Shown here: positions 44,301-56,336 of the stretch, in pieces
How positions within the stretch are numbered: the stretch's first letter is position 1
How the letters are laid out: each line of letters starts with the position of its first letter
NCBI GenBank assembly: GCA_948470475.1
Contig: OX419337.1
Location: 4,740,708 to 4,804,707, forward strand
DNA length: 64,000 nt
Origin: Galaxea fascicularis
Taxonomy: Eukaryota; Cnidaria; Anthozoa; Scleractinia; Euphylliidae
Reading direction: 5' to 3'
Program-made: the position numbers and the translations under genes
The notes under the pieces: generated by a model
Database searches by the model: none
Told to the model about the DNA's origin: nothing
What the model saw: the letters and a program-made list of their open reading frames with translations, nothing else

Positions 44301-47300
44301 TAGGCTAGTTGCCAGAACAGAGATTTTCGTCAACTCTTAAATGTTCAACAAAGGTTTTGGTTTGAAAATTTTGAAATTCATTTATATATGGTGTTATAGG
44401 GATGCTTTAAATGTTTCTGTAGTCACCTTGTTCACTTGAGTGTCTTTGTTGTCATTTGAGTCTCTACAGCTCTCAGTAATTGTTTATACCCATTTGAGAA
44501 TGATGTCTTTCAGTTGTACAATAAAGCTTAAAGTCCCGCTACTTAAATGATCAAACATTTTTCATCCAACATCATTTTTGTTGCACACAACATGGGGTGG
44601 CAAAGTGAGCCCACATAATGCTTTCTGCATGTTACTGCTGAAATAAATATTATGATGTGCTTGTCACAGATTTGCTTTCTGATTGGTTGCCTGCTTGCGT
44701 TTGCGCTCACGCCTGCTTGTTTGAAGAGGTGGCTAAATGGTCAAACATTTGCATGTGAAGCAAATGTTGGATGAAAATGTTTGATCTACATCAAACATTG
44801 GAAGTCATTCAAATGCAATGTTGAGAGAGGCAGCTAAACAGTCAAACATGCTCATTCAACATGATGTTCGATGAAAATGTTTGATAGTTTAGCTAGGGCT
44901 TAAGCCACACCAACCTTGTACACAGGTCTCATTTTAGGATATAGTTCATAGACAAGTTTTCAAATACACAGCCTTCCCCCTTTAGTGCAAGTTGGAGATC
45001 TGTTATAGTGTCAGGTTTACCGGTGCTGGCGTGGCTGGTCTGTTACTGAACTCTATCTTGTGGGAAACATCCTTAACTGATTAAGCCCAGGTACCTTTAA
45101 TTAATTGACATCTAATATCTCCTTATAGTCACCACTTGGCCTAAATTAGTCTTAGAATGACAGAATTGATCACCAAATGAAATTCCCCCACCTACTCCAA
45201 CAAGAAATTTGTGGCAAACAGTGAGGAGAACATTTTGTTTTATATCAGGGGTGAAGTGGGTAAAACTTTCAAATATCCAACATTTAATTTTGCTGTACAA
45301 TATCACTGCTGGATCAAACAAGCAGCTCATGAGAATGAGGAAAGTGATCATCAGAGATGAAATGTCGTGATCCTTTAAGGGCTTTGACAGTGTGTGATGA
45401 CACTTGAGAGAAGATGCATGTCCTTAACAGAAACACCCATTTCAGTTGCTTTACTTGCCATTGAGAAATTTCATCAACAACTACTTTTTGTCATTCCTTT
45501 TCCAGTGGCATGCCCTGGACAGACAAGAGCAAGCCAAGTACTACGAAATGGCTAGGAAAGAACGGGCACTTCATATGCAGCTCTATCCCGGCTGGAGTGC
45601 GAGAGATAATTATGCACAGCAAGGGAAAAAGAAAAAGAGAAAGAGAGACAAATCTCAAGGTAAATATTTGTAAATACATGCATCTTAACCCATTAACTAC
45701 CGTGCCGGCCAAAACCGGCCGCCAAAGAATCCCATGGTTCAAAATGTTGCAACTTTCTCAATTGCGCGAATATTGCCTCAACTGTCAGTTGTTAGCATGA
45801 AATGGGATGCCCTTTAAATTTGGATATCCAATAAACGCAAGAAATGTAGCACTTTTGACCAATTATGACCTTTTGAGTTTGGACAAGAACAAAAATGACC
45901 ATTTTTATTGTCAAACAGAAATGACAAAAATGCCCCTTTTTCTGTTATGTTTTTTAAAGGAATCATTCAGTCCTTGTTCTAGCTTAAATGACTTTTTTTG
46001 TTCATATTCTTTTCCTGAGCGTAGATACAGCCTTTTGTTCCAGTGCAATCCAGCCTTCCTGCTATTTTCAACATCTCAACTGCATTGCATGCTGGGAAAT
46101 AATGAGAATTTTTGGTTTAAGTCTACAGCCACTCTGACCTACCGCCAAAAATTCGTGCTTGTGGGGATTTTCAGTGCTTGCAAATTCCAAAATATGCAGC
46201 GGTAGATCGAGAAATTCATCCAAAGTCAAGTCCCAAAGGTATTAAGTGTCTGACGATCTGAATTCCCAGTTCGTGGAGTAACAAGCCAAATTTGACAACA
46301 AAGTACATCACCTTGCTCGCTTCTTTGAGAAAGTGGACTCTTCGCAACCATCACACTTAATGATGCTCATCAGGCAGCCACTAAAGATGAAAAATGGCTG
46401 CAAACTTAGCAACATTGGCAAACAAACCGAACTTGGGCCATTCTTGAGTTCCACGATTGAAAAATAGCTACGTCACAATGACATTTTCAGAAACCTTGAG
46501 CCTTCAGTACTTTAGGGCAGCACCACTTTCTGTGGTAGTTTCAAATATAAAGTCATGAAATGCTATGGATTGTTTTTGCTGGAAAACCACTCCAAAAACG
46601 TAAAAACGGCTGGTAGTCAATGGGTTAATTACTACTGGTGTGTAAGGAGTGTTTGGTCAAGTGGACATGACCATACCCTTTTACATGTGAGAGCTCAAGT
46701 TTGAATCCTCACTGGGCCAACTGTTGTATCTACATTCTTTTCTTTTCCTCTTCTCTTGATCTGCTTCTTTTTATTATTATCAGTGCTTGAGTTGCAAAGC
46801 GATATAATTGAAATTTAGCAGACACAACAATGAAAAAAAAATCAAGTAAAAAAGGGTATCACTGACAAGAGGAGACTTATCACCTGGGAAAATGATTTTT
46901 TAGATATATATGAACATTGTCATAATTTTCTTTATGTAATTTTTGATTGTAGTTTCCGCTTCATTTGTTTTGATTGTTGGGTTTTAATACAATCTTGTCT
47001 TCATTATTTTAGCAGAGATTACAAACCCAAAAAAATGCAGAGCACGATATGGTCTTGACAGGCAACATGAATGGTGTAAACCCTGCAGGTTAGTCTGGAG
47101 TAATTTACACTGTGCGCACTTACTGTAGTTACATTTTGTTGCAGTTAGGTTTTTCATTGAAGGCTGCTTGATGATGCTCCAGTATGAGAAAAATCCTCTT
47201 TTTCAAAGAGCTTAAAATGGAGTCAATATGTTTATTATTTTCTTTTCAGACGGAAAAAGAAGTGTGTTCGATTTTTAGCTGGTGGAGCAGGCCAAGATGT

Positions 47301-47409
47301 TTCTCCTTCAGACAATGCAGGAAATGTGGAAAGTGAAAATATTGATGCTAACATTGATAGCAATACAGCAATGATTACGTCAACAAACTCTGCTTCACCC
47401 ACATCATAG
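38100..47409 (+). CDS. TCF: TCF/LEF HMG-box transcription factor (nuclear effector of Wnt/beta-catenin)
   Basis: Seven coding exons: 38100-38261, 42033-42325, 42605-42808, 43382-43586, 45506-45659, 47013-47088 and 47250-47409, giving 417 residues. Residues 1-54 form the acidic beta-catenin-binding end ([18 protein letters not shown]...), like TCF7L2. Residues 55-249 are His-, Pro- and Ser-rich. The HMG box starts at about 250 ([17 protein letters not shown]) and runs through '[20 protein letters not shown]' and '[15 protein letters not shown]', followed by a basic tail [11 protein letters not shown]-clamp follows (348-373) with Cys348, Cys361, Cys364 and Cys370. The last about 44 residues are Ser/Asn-rich; no CtBP-type PLSLS motif was seen. 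TCF/LEF binds DNA and beta-catenin to switch Wnt targets. Whether a Groucho-binding site exists was not judged. An AATAAA lies near 47510. The first intron is 3.8 kb. Confidence 0.97.
40595..40745. repeat. MITE-like inverted repeat in TCF intron 1
   Basis: 'agataactctatccagcag' pairs with 'actggatagagttatcc', with outer 'ccagttcaaa' and 'ggaaccagtt' also matching. No coding content. Confidence 0.5.
41339..41800 (-). repeat. Dispersed repeat with AAT tract and 'tatatagtgccc...ggcgctttacaa' text
   Basis: An (AAT)9-like tract is followed by 'ttcacttatatagtgccctt' and 'aaaggcgctttacaatcc', text that recurs at the 3' ends of many SINE/LINE families, then a 'ggcatctgttccacagcgca' body. A short minus ORF here is repeat-derived. 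Confidence 0.5.
44520..44912. repeat. MITE-like element in TCF intron 4
   Basis: Left 'aagtcccgctacttaaatga' and 'tcaaacatttttcatccaac', right 'gttcgatgaaaatgtttga' and 'tagctagggctt', are imperfect inverted copies. 'gatgaaaatgtttgat' also recurs internally. Confidence 0.5.
45689..46624. mobile_element. piggyBac-type MITE in TCF intron 5
   Basis: TTAA (45685-45688), then CCCATTAACTACC at the left; GGTAGTCAATGGG, then TTAA (46625-46628) at the right. CCC/GGG ends with a TTAA duplication are typical of piggyBac. The 936-bp interior has a non-significant ORF only. Confidence 0.75.
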
Positions 47410-48149
47410 CATTTATTATTATAATATTATAATGATTATTGTAGAGTTGAAATTTTATTATTCAGAGCCTATTTTAGTAGAAAGTGAACCAAAAAGGCCA
47501 TCTTATTAAAATAAATGCATTATGCACTTCCAAGCAAAGTAATTTAATGACAACCTTAAGTAATCATGTTCAGAAATTTATTACTAATTGGTTGATTTGT
47601 AACAATTATAATAATTACATTATAATTGTTTTACAAGTTAATGAAATTATGATAATTTATCATTATTTATTATCAGTTTAACTGGTGATGAATAATTATC
47701 AATTATTGTCTTAACAGTTTTAGAAATAAGGACAAATAATTGTTATACAGTGTAGTTGTATTAAATTGTCTTAAATAATAATGAAATTTTAGACAATTAT
47801 TACAACTGTAATATTTTGCCCTTATTCCTTGTTATTATTCTAACAATGGTAATATAGAGCCTTCTGTTCATATTTTGACAAACTGTGATCTCCCTATTCT
47901 TTGCAGCAACCATGTGTATTAAAATAGTTTTAAGGAAAATTTACTTGTGTTTTAAGTTTTGGCAAAGCCATGGATGGCCTCATTCTTTTTCTCCTGTGGT
48001 AATTAATAGAGAGTAATGTTCAGAAAAACATTTGAACTTTCTAGACTGCATGGAGTTTGTTTCTTAATTTTTCTTTCCTCCATAAGTTAATAATTATGTG
48101 ACGAGATTTTACTATAATCTTGATGATGTAGGACAATGCCATTCTACCT

Positions 48150-48360
48150 TCACTGATAATTAAAAGCACCTTCAATAGAAACCAAGCACCACCACTGCAC
48201 AGCGTTATGAATAGTATGATAGGAAAGAAATACTTGATAGCTTTCATATGAATGGTCACACTCTCAACAGTTAGAACCACACTGTACAGCATAATAAACA
48301 GTACCAGTGGAAAGAACTGCTCAATAGCTTTCATATGAATGGTCACACTTCAGGATTTCA
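48150..48360. repeat. Two tandem copies of an about 107-bp repeat
   Basis: 'tagctttcatatgaatggtc' ends both units (48238-48257 and 48318-48337 region) and 'accac...cagc-ttat-a-agta' begins them. Translated minus, both give VTIHMKAI..FFP..LFI, a pattern I have seen as a recurring cnidarian tandem repeat, so it is treated as repeat, not gene. Confidence 0.6.
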
Positions 48361-49035
48361 TCCACAGACATAAACAGCGCGCCACAGGAGTGTACCACCA
48401 GTAAGTTTGATTTCAATGTATGCACTCTTAAAACACTTTATCTACACACCCAGAACTCTGAATGACAAATATTTTGAATTGCAAGTATGGCTCTGGAAGT
48501 GAAAGAGAAATTGAGAAACGTTAACAGAAAAGGCCAAGAAAATGAGTAGGATTTTCACCTTATTTTAATTCAGAAGAAAATGAGGTTTTTGTCATTGGTA
48601 GAGTTTTTTTAACCACTGCTTTAGCAGTTTCTTTTCAGAAAACAATAAAGATACCAACATTAATTACATGCCTTTGGACTACCAAATCTAAGACAATCTG
48701 GTAATTGTCAGTTTTAATAATGAATTCAAATGGCCAAGATAGATTTCAGTTATTTTGCTGCATGTCCATAAAGAATCCATGTTGTTTGTCACTTCATATT
48801 GCATTCAAAGAATTTAATGTAAGCTGAGAGACTTAGTGTAAAATATTAATGTAATCACTTTGTTACCTTGTACAATGCTTTTTAAGACTAAGTATTATGG
48901 AAGACTGCAAGTTATCTGTCCTTGTTTTTCTTGGGCTTGGTGAATTGAAGTAACATTATTGATCAACAGCTTGCTTCTCCTGACAAAAGCAATGCAGTGC
49001 CGAGTATATTTGGTCAGAAGCATTAAGCAAATGAT

Positions 49036-49452
49036 CTTTAAAGTACCCACAACCCCAAAATACTTTTTTTGCTAAAATAAATCTTTGCACTTGTTTGAAA
49101 CACATTAGCCTTTTTTTCCTTTTTTTAATAAATCGGGCCTTTTAATAGGCTTCAAAACTTGTTAAAAACCAAGCATCGTTTTTTTTTTTCATGACTGAGC
49201 CAGAGGGGGAGGGGTCTATTTGTGACTTAACGTCACAATCTACTTTGCATGCATGTTTAAAAAGAGTTAATGCAATGCAAATCAGTTTGTGACATCAAAT
49301 CATGAATAGACCCACGCCCCCTCTGACTCGGTCATGAATCAAATGATGCTCAGTTTAAAAGTCTATAAAAAATCAAGATTTGGTGTGTTTCAAACAGGTG
49401 TAAAGATTTATTTAGTGAAAAAATATTTGGGGGTTATGGGCACTTTAAAATC
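49036..49452. mobile_element. MITE with about 70-bp imperfect inverted ends
   Basis: Left 'ttaaagtacccacaacccca' through 'gcacttgtttgaaacacatt' and right 'tggtgtgtttcaaacaggtg' through 'ttgggggttatgggcacttt' are inverted copies. An inner pair, 'gagccagagggggaggggtc' and 'acgccccctctgactcggtc', is also inverted. No ORF. Confidence 0.7.
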
Positions 49453-51567
49453 TAAAAGGGAAGATCAATTCAATTAATGTTGTAGAAGCATTCTCCATAC
49501 TGGAGTCATTAGATGGATTATAGCTTTGAAAATAGTTTATTTCCTGATGAGAAAAAACCCTAGTTAGTTTAATAGCTGATGAGTGAGAATATTGTTTGCA
49601 GCCCTGACGAATAATATAGCAGTTAGGAAACTTAAGGCTTTTGTCTGTCGTAGCTTACCTGTACTTTGTGCTCATTGTTTTTCAGTTTTTCAGATCACGT
49701 TAAACTGATCTCAAAATGTAGATCTTAAATGTGGATCTGAAAAATTCAATTGCCACAAGAAACATGATCCTGACTGTCAATGAGAAGGGTGAATGGTGAC
49801 TAAGACAAGGTGACTATAGTCAGCTCTACACAGTGGAATGATAGAATTGTGGAATTTGCCTAAAGTCAAATGATCTTGGGTCTTGTATAGCCCTGATTGA
49901 ATAAAATTCTGATATACCTTGGTTAGGCTAATTAGGTCTGCAAGGGCTATTTAGTCTTAAGATACCAAGTAATAATACCATTAGTGCTGGGTTTTGGTCA
50001 GTGTAACCTGCCATTTCACTGAATGGAGTTGCTCTTGATCATCGTCATCATCATCATCATCTGTGATTTCAGGATTTGCATCACTTAACTTCTTTAACTT
50101 CTTACAAAACGTTTATTTGGCTTTATTTTTTTCCATAAGCATTTTCTATTTTTACTGTGATGCAACTGTTTCTACCCACACAGTCTCTTTTCTCTCAAGA
50201 TGACACAGCACCTGTACACTTGCTGTCATGAATGCGTGACGTTTTGTTACACAATCTGAAGCCTGTATTCCTTTGTGTTTCAAAATTCAATTTCATCAAG
50301 CATTGATACCAAATCCTGAAACCACTAAATTAACAATGACCATACCTCTTTTTAATAATTAATTTCTGCGATGTTTTTTGCCCTATGGAATGTATAATTT
50401 TTAGAGGTGACATTCCCCTTCCAAGAATTGTAAGATATTTTATTGTTTGTGGATAGATTGTTTTATATCATTGACTATAAAAGATAAAAAAACGTTTTGT
50501 TACATATGAAACTACCAGCCTTGTCTTTTACGTTTCCGGTTCATGATTATGTAACAGGGACATGAAATGGGGGTACATATTACGGGGGCGTGAAATGGGG
50601 ATATAAACAAGGGCATGAAATGAGGACAAATTATAACAGGAACCTGATATGGAGACAGGTCTGTCAAGTGTATCCTTCTTCTCACCCCATGTTAGCCCAA
50701 GATTATTTTCCTATCAGACCTCGAGATCAAGCGAAAATAGCGATGTTGGATTCTTAAGTCAATAAATGCTAGTAAAGTTCAATTGAAGCTGTACGTTTGC
50801 TAAGAAATATCCGTTAAGTGGGAAACGCATTAAAAAGATAAAACTTTTATTTGATTTATCAACTGTTAGGCCTATTGGAAATAACAGGTTCAACAAACAG
50901 TCGTGCAAGGGTAATTGTATTTAGCATTTTCTCCAAGACGCCAAGACGTGAATCAATGATTTTGTTAACGCTTAAAACCCTGAGAGTGATCGGCAGTGGT
51001 CATGAGAATTAAGGGCAAGATCACACAAGATGAATTTGTTTGATATTTTAACAACTTCTCACTACTTCTATAGGAAGTGTTTAGGAAAGAAATGAGAATT
51101 TAAATTTTCATCTTAGGGTTTAAAGAGTGAAGGTGGCTCACACCCAGTTTCAAGCACTGTCCAACAACTTTAATTTTATGGATTAATCACTACCAATCTT
51201 TGCACCTTATTACCTCGATTTTTTTTCTCGTTCTTTTTAAACTTGGAACAGTTCCTTAGAATTTGACTGCGAGAAAATTGGTCTACTGATTTAGCGATTT
51301 TAGGTGACAGTTGACTTAGCAACGAGAGGAGTGAAGTCTTGAGAACAAAATTTAGAAATCGTTGGTTTGCGAAATTTAAGATTTGGCGGATTCTCGTGTA
51401 GCTGGCTTTGGGGAAACTTACACTCTTTTCCAACTTGTCTGGTGTCTTTCTGCGAATATCTATCCTGCGAAAAAAGAAACTTAAATTATTGCGTTTTCAT
51501 TGAAAACGAAGGCTTCGGAAACACCTTCTATTTCAGAGAAAAATCCATCCTGATGGCCATAACAGTA

Positions 51568-51856
51568 AGACTACAATCATGGACAAAAGTTGTTGAGACA
51601 CATGAAAATTAACAACGTTTTTACCCTAGGTGTAAATTCTCCTCTCGCCCCTCATTCAGGGTAACCTCCCCTCCCCCCTTTTTCAATGTTGGGAACAAAT
51701 AAACATCCACGAAGCCTTTTGCAACATTGTTTGGGGGGGAGGGGGGTGACAACAGATGAAAAAGGTGTTTTCACTCAAAAACAAAATACTATCGTTAGTT
51801 CGAAAGCGTTAGTTCTGGGGATTTGTCTCAACACTTTTGTCCATGATTGTAGCTAT
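51568..51856. mobile_element. Short TIR element
   Basis: Ends 'ctacaatcatggacaaaagt' and 'acttttgtccatgattgtag' with a further tgagaca/tgtctca match, 285 bp apart; GC-rich core without a known ORF. Confidence 0.65.
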
Positions 51857-52019
51857 TATGTCACGATATGCTGCTTCTTTGTGACCCTCAAGTATCTAGC
51901 TGAATACCGCTTTTCGGGGGGAGAGAAACGACCGCTGGAAATCCGTCTGGGACCCTTGGCCCTGATAAATATTCGCAAGCCGCCTTCACTAACTTTCGTT
52001 CTATCCCCCAGAACAACCA

Positions 52020-52425
52020 GCAATCACAGTTACCGCTTGGGCCAGAAAATGCATAGGAGACGGAGTCGGGGTCGTAATCAGATGGTTAGAGAGATATGAT
52101 CTAACGAAAATTAACTGATAGAGTCGGAAGAGACTGACCGATTCCATTTATTTCTCTGACGCTAATGATCTGGTGAAACTAAATTGTCGGAGTTGTAAGG
52201 AGTTGTTTGGTAATACATCAGACTGTAGTCAGCTGCAGAGGGCCTGCGAACTAGCATTGTGTTTGGTTGGTTCTTCCGATTCCGCTTCTCCTCCAGACTC
52301 CGATAATCAAGTTTTTACTGAATCATAAGCGACGGTGTCATAAGCGGAATCGAAAGAAAATGGAAACGATTCGATTGTTCCGACTCGTGCCGACTCTGAC
52401 TCCGTCGCTAGTGAAAACCAGCCTT
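52020..52425. mobile_element. Foldback MITE with GACTCCG/CGGAGTC arms
   Basis: The right end reads 'tctgactccgtcgctagtga' and 'aaaccagcc', so on the minus strand the element starts GGCTGGTTTTCACTAGCGAC. The left arm carries 'ggagacggagtcggggtcgt'. The terminal text resembles that of 28800-29236. Confidence 0.6.
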
Positions 52426-52679
52426 AATTATAAGTGGATCCAAGTGCCGCATGTACGAAAATATTGCCAAAAGTTACGCTCTGAGCTTCATTCTGAAAAG
52501 TTTGCGGAAGATCTTGGGGAGTTTACTACACAACCCTTCCACTCACTGCGAGCTTAATTGTCATTATTTTAAACGTTACAAGTTAACTCGAGCATTGTTT
52601 CAATAGTACTTAACGTCCGTCAAACATCCACGAATGCCCGACAGATTTTTAACATGACCGGTGATTGGTGAAAAATATA

Positions 52680-52930
52680 TACCTCTTACTAACCGAGTTC
52701 GAGGTCCGTACTGTAAGTTACGGACCATGTTTTTTCCCGTTCACTTATGGCCCAAGGGCGAAGCGCGCGAGCCATAAATCAACGGGAAAAAAAAAGGGGA
52801 TCCGTAACTTACAGTACGGACCGAGAAAAGGAGGTCAGTAAGATGTTTATTATATCTCTGAGGTTAATCAGACGCGAGAATAAGGAAACTTTCAAATTGA
52901 CCAATCACAGCGCGCGTACTAACTGAGAGA
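52680..52930. mobile_element. MITE copy 1, upstream of CRIP
   Basis: The arms 'gaggtccgtactgtaagtta' and 'taacttacagtacggaccga' form a long hairpin; the tail 'ttgaccaatcacagcgcgcg' and 'taactgagagatat' is shared with the copy at 55620-55862. It ends about 170 bp before the CRIP start codon. Confidence 0.75.
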
Positions 52931-53102
52931 TATAATAACACGTATTACAGGAACTTTCATGTACGCAAAAACATATTTTTGTTCTGGTGGCCTTTTATGA
53001 ATAAAATCAGCTCCTTGGTAGTCGCGCGGTAACTCGTAGTTAAGATCCTTCTTCCACAAAATCTTGAAGCCTTTCCGACCGTTTTTCTTAATTTTCTCAG
53101 TC

Positions 53103-56100
53103 ATGCCGAAGTGTCCCAACTGCAACAAGGAAGTGTATTTTGGTAAGTGAGCTTAGTGAGAAAAATGTGTTCTTCATTGTTTTCTTGCTGGAATCGCTTA
53201 TCGTGCGTTAGTTAACTTAAGCTTCTAAAATCTGTTTATGAACTTTCACTCGCTACGCAGTGGATCACTACAACTACCAAACTGAGCGAAGAACATAACA
53301 ACACAAAAGTTGACACAGAACTAAAGTGACGAGCGGGGCATTTTTAAACTCGTATTTTGCATCGGCGTGCAGCCAAGCCTTAGTTAGCAGGCTGGTCTTT
53401 GTTTTGTTTTTTGTTCGGTTTTGCTCAATGTGGAAATGAAACTAGGAAACAACGATAATGAGCAGACTACGATGCACAAATCGATTGTCATCCCGTTAAG
53501 TCTCCGATCTGTTCACAGTTTACCAAGATAGTCGATAATCCCTTTGCTTCAGCCAACAAAACTGTTAACTGTACGTATGGGAGTACAGAACTCTAGATCA
53601 TTAGTACAGCACAGCATTTTTATCGGGGTATCTAAGTGGGTTAATGTCTGTTGTTCTGACCCCAACAGCACAAATTTTCTCGAGGCTGTGTAGTCGGCCA
53701 CGCAGCAATGTTCTCGAAATGCTCGCATCCAGTTAATGTTTTGTTTTCAGCGACAAATTACACAACCAACAATGAAGCACAATTAAATAGTTTGCACTTT
53801 CTGTTTACTTTAAACCTTAGCCGAGAAAGTGACATCCTTGGGCAAAGATTGGCACAGGCCTTGCTTGAGATGTGAAAAATGCAAGAAGACGCTTTCATCA
53901 GGCGGACATTCTGAGGTTAGTTTGGATAGCCGTGCTTGCCCGTCCTGAATAATTATTTAGCAAAGTGATATTGGCATTCCAAGAATCCAGAAGGAGGCGT
54001 TTAGCATGGCGTCTGGGGCGACGAAAGAAAATGCTGGAAACTGTTAGTGCCATGACAAAAATAACACAACACTAAATAAGTAAGGACCCTGTTGAGGTTG
54101 AAGAATCATTCAGGGGATATTCGTTAAGTGCAGGTGCCGCCAGGGTTTCTTCTGGATCGATGAATACTGAAGTTAGTTTGCCCCCAGGGAAAATAAAAGC
54201 ATAGTTTTACCCTTTATTCTAATGGTAATATAATCAAATTTTAAACAAAGCAGATCTCAGTTGTGTGACCCAAAGCACTTTGTAAAATCACAAACAAATC
54301 ACGTAGATTGTCTCTGTTTTTTGCGAAAACAGAAAGGTCGAGTTAGCCTAAGAATAACTTCAGCAGACTGAGGCCTTAAAAAAATGCAAACAAAACAATG
54401 CCCATTGGACTCTTCTCCTATGACCTGTTGTGTGAATTAAAGATTTTCAATGACTACACGTTTGTTGCCAAGCAACAGTGGTTCTCGGAAGGGTCGCAAT
54501 GAAAACCCAATCATAAAACGTATTTTTTTCATTGAAAGGCACATTAAGAATTGGTCTACGTACATGCATTTTCTTAAATTTTTAAAAGAGAGTTTGTTTC
54601 ATGACGACAATTCTTTTCTCACTGTTCAGTTTAGCCTTTTCACATATGTCCAAAGATTCTTGCAGTGAAAAGAATCAAAATGTTCTGGCTAGATGATAAT
54701 TTTTTTTCTTTTTAATAGCATGGATAAATTTATTTGTAGAAAATTAGACTACTTTATATACGAAGCGTTTGAACTAAGAAACGAACCAAAAGACTCACGA
54801 ATAATTCAACCCTCAATTTAGCTTGCTAACACCCTACTTCTTGTAATATATTTTTTCTCCTTTTTGTGGAATACCATTTGTAACTGGGAGTGCAAATAAA
54901 TAGTTAGCTATTGTTGTTGTTGTATTCTCCGTAAAATAGACTGTCTTCGATAAAGATATTCTTAGCGGCCTCCACAAGTGTTCTCTTTCGGCAGTCGTTC
55001 TTGCACTGTGAAGTCACTGAGCGTTGCGTCACCCCGGGACACTATTTCATCTCGAGTCTCACTGATTTTCCCGTTGGGATTCCGAAAATCCTTAATAAAA
55101 TTCAACCAAACGCAGGCACTTTGTTCTTAAGCTCCACCGGGCTTAAACAGTCCCTCTAATTCGGATCCACCTCTTAAAAATTGAGCTCAAGCGGTAGTTC
55201 CCGGTTCTGTTTGACTTGATTGTACTGATAAGATGAGATGAGATAACATAGGTAAGATAAGATGAGATAAGATAGATAAGATAAGATAAGATAAGATGAG
55301 ATAAGATGAGATGAGATGAGATAAGATAAAAACTAGATCATTGGGTGATGCAATTCTAAAGTTTTGATTGGCTCAGCCACATGGTATTTGAGCCATTACA
55401 CCATGGGCTGAAATATAGTAACTACACGAATCTTTGTTTGTTTTGTTTTGTTTTCACAAAATAAAGTAGGGAAGATTTATCAATAATCATTTTTAGATGT
55501 TTTTAATAAAGCAATTATCCCAGTCGCTCTTGCACTTGGCTACGTGTCTCATCAACTATCTACCATCTCAGATCCAACGCGCGCTTCTGGAATAATTGCT
55601 AAGTTCCACGAGTGAGTACATACGTCTTACTAATCGAGTTCGAGGTCCGTACTGTAAGTTACGGATCGAGGTTTTTCCCGTTCACTTATGGCCCAAGCGA
55701 GAAGCGCGCGGACCATAAATCGACGGGACAAAACGAGGATCGGTAAATTATAGTACGGACTGAGAAAACGAGATTAGTAAGATATTAGCTAGTATGCGGT
55801 TAATTAGAAATCGGCCCGCAAAATTGACCAATCACAGCACGCGCACTAACTGAGAGATAAGAGGTGGGAAGATCGCTACATTTCGACTTCTTACGGCTTG
55901 GCATGGTTTCGATACGATAAGGGAGGGGCAGTAACAAAGAGTTGAAAAGGCGGGACTTCAGGAAACGGGAAAGGGCTGCTACCTAAAATTGCCAATGTGG
56001 GGATTGTCTGCCTGAGGGAGGGGTACCTTTTCTTTTAAAAGGGATAAGGGGTCGGACCGCGGGGCGGAGACTCCACGTATAAAACTTTTTTGTGTACCCC

Positions 56101-56336
56101 CCCCCCTTCCCCTGCTAGGGCGTGACTCCCAATTCCAATGGCCACATCGTGGGACAAAAGAATTAATTCTGTTACAACTGACAGATTACCTGCTCTGAAA
56201 ATTATTTCCGTCAAGCATTGTTCTGTCTGTTTCTTCTCAGCACAACGGCAAGCCTTATTGCAATAAGCCGTGTTACGCTGCACTGTTTGGTCCTGGAGGT
56301 TTCGGACGTGGAGGAACAGAATCCCACAAGTATTAA
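53103..56336 (+). CDS. CRIP1: Cysteine-rich intestinal protein, single-LIM protein
   Basis: Three exons, 53103-53142, 53821-53915 and 56241-56336, join to 76 residues, close to the 77 of vertebrate CRIP1. It begins [19 protein letters not shown] and continues with '[19 protein letters not shown]', '[19 protein letters not shown]' and '[13 protein letters not shown]'. The Cys/His pattern of two zinc fingers of one LIM domain is complete (C4, C7, H, C; C, C, C, C). CRIP proteins are small zinc-binding LIM proteins of the cytosol and nucleus; the exact partner is unknown. Paralogue identity (CRIP1, 2 or 3) cannot be settled from a single-LIM product, so the symbol is a family label. The introns hold a MITE and a GATAA/GATGA microsatellite. 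Confidence 0.95.
55226..55332. repeat. GATAA/GATGA microsatellite in CRIP intron 2
   Basis: About 100 bp of 5-mer repeats mixing 'gataa' and 'gatga'. Confidence 0.9.
55620..55862. mobile_element. MITE copy 2, in CRIP intron 2
   Basis: Same order as 52680-52930: 'cgaggtccgtactgtaagtt', 'cccgttcacttatggcccaa', 'attgaccaatcacagca' and 'taactgagagata'. The right hairpin arm has more mutations. Confidence 0.75.

Larger units (their letters stand above)
47410..53102. other. TCF 3' UTR and intergenic region to CRIP
   Basis: AT-rich sequence with AATAAA near 47510. It contains the 107-bp repeat and the inverted-repeat elements listed separately. No host gene was recognised; short ORFs are not supported. 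Confidence 0.6.
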
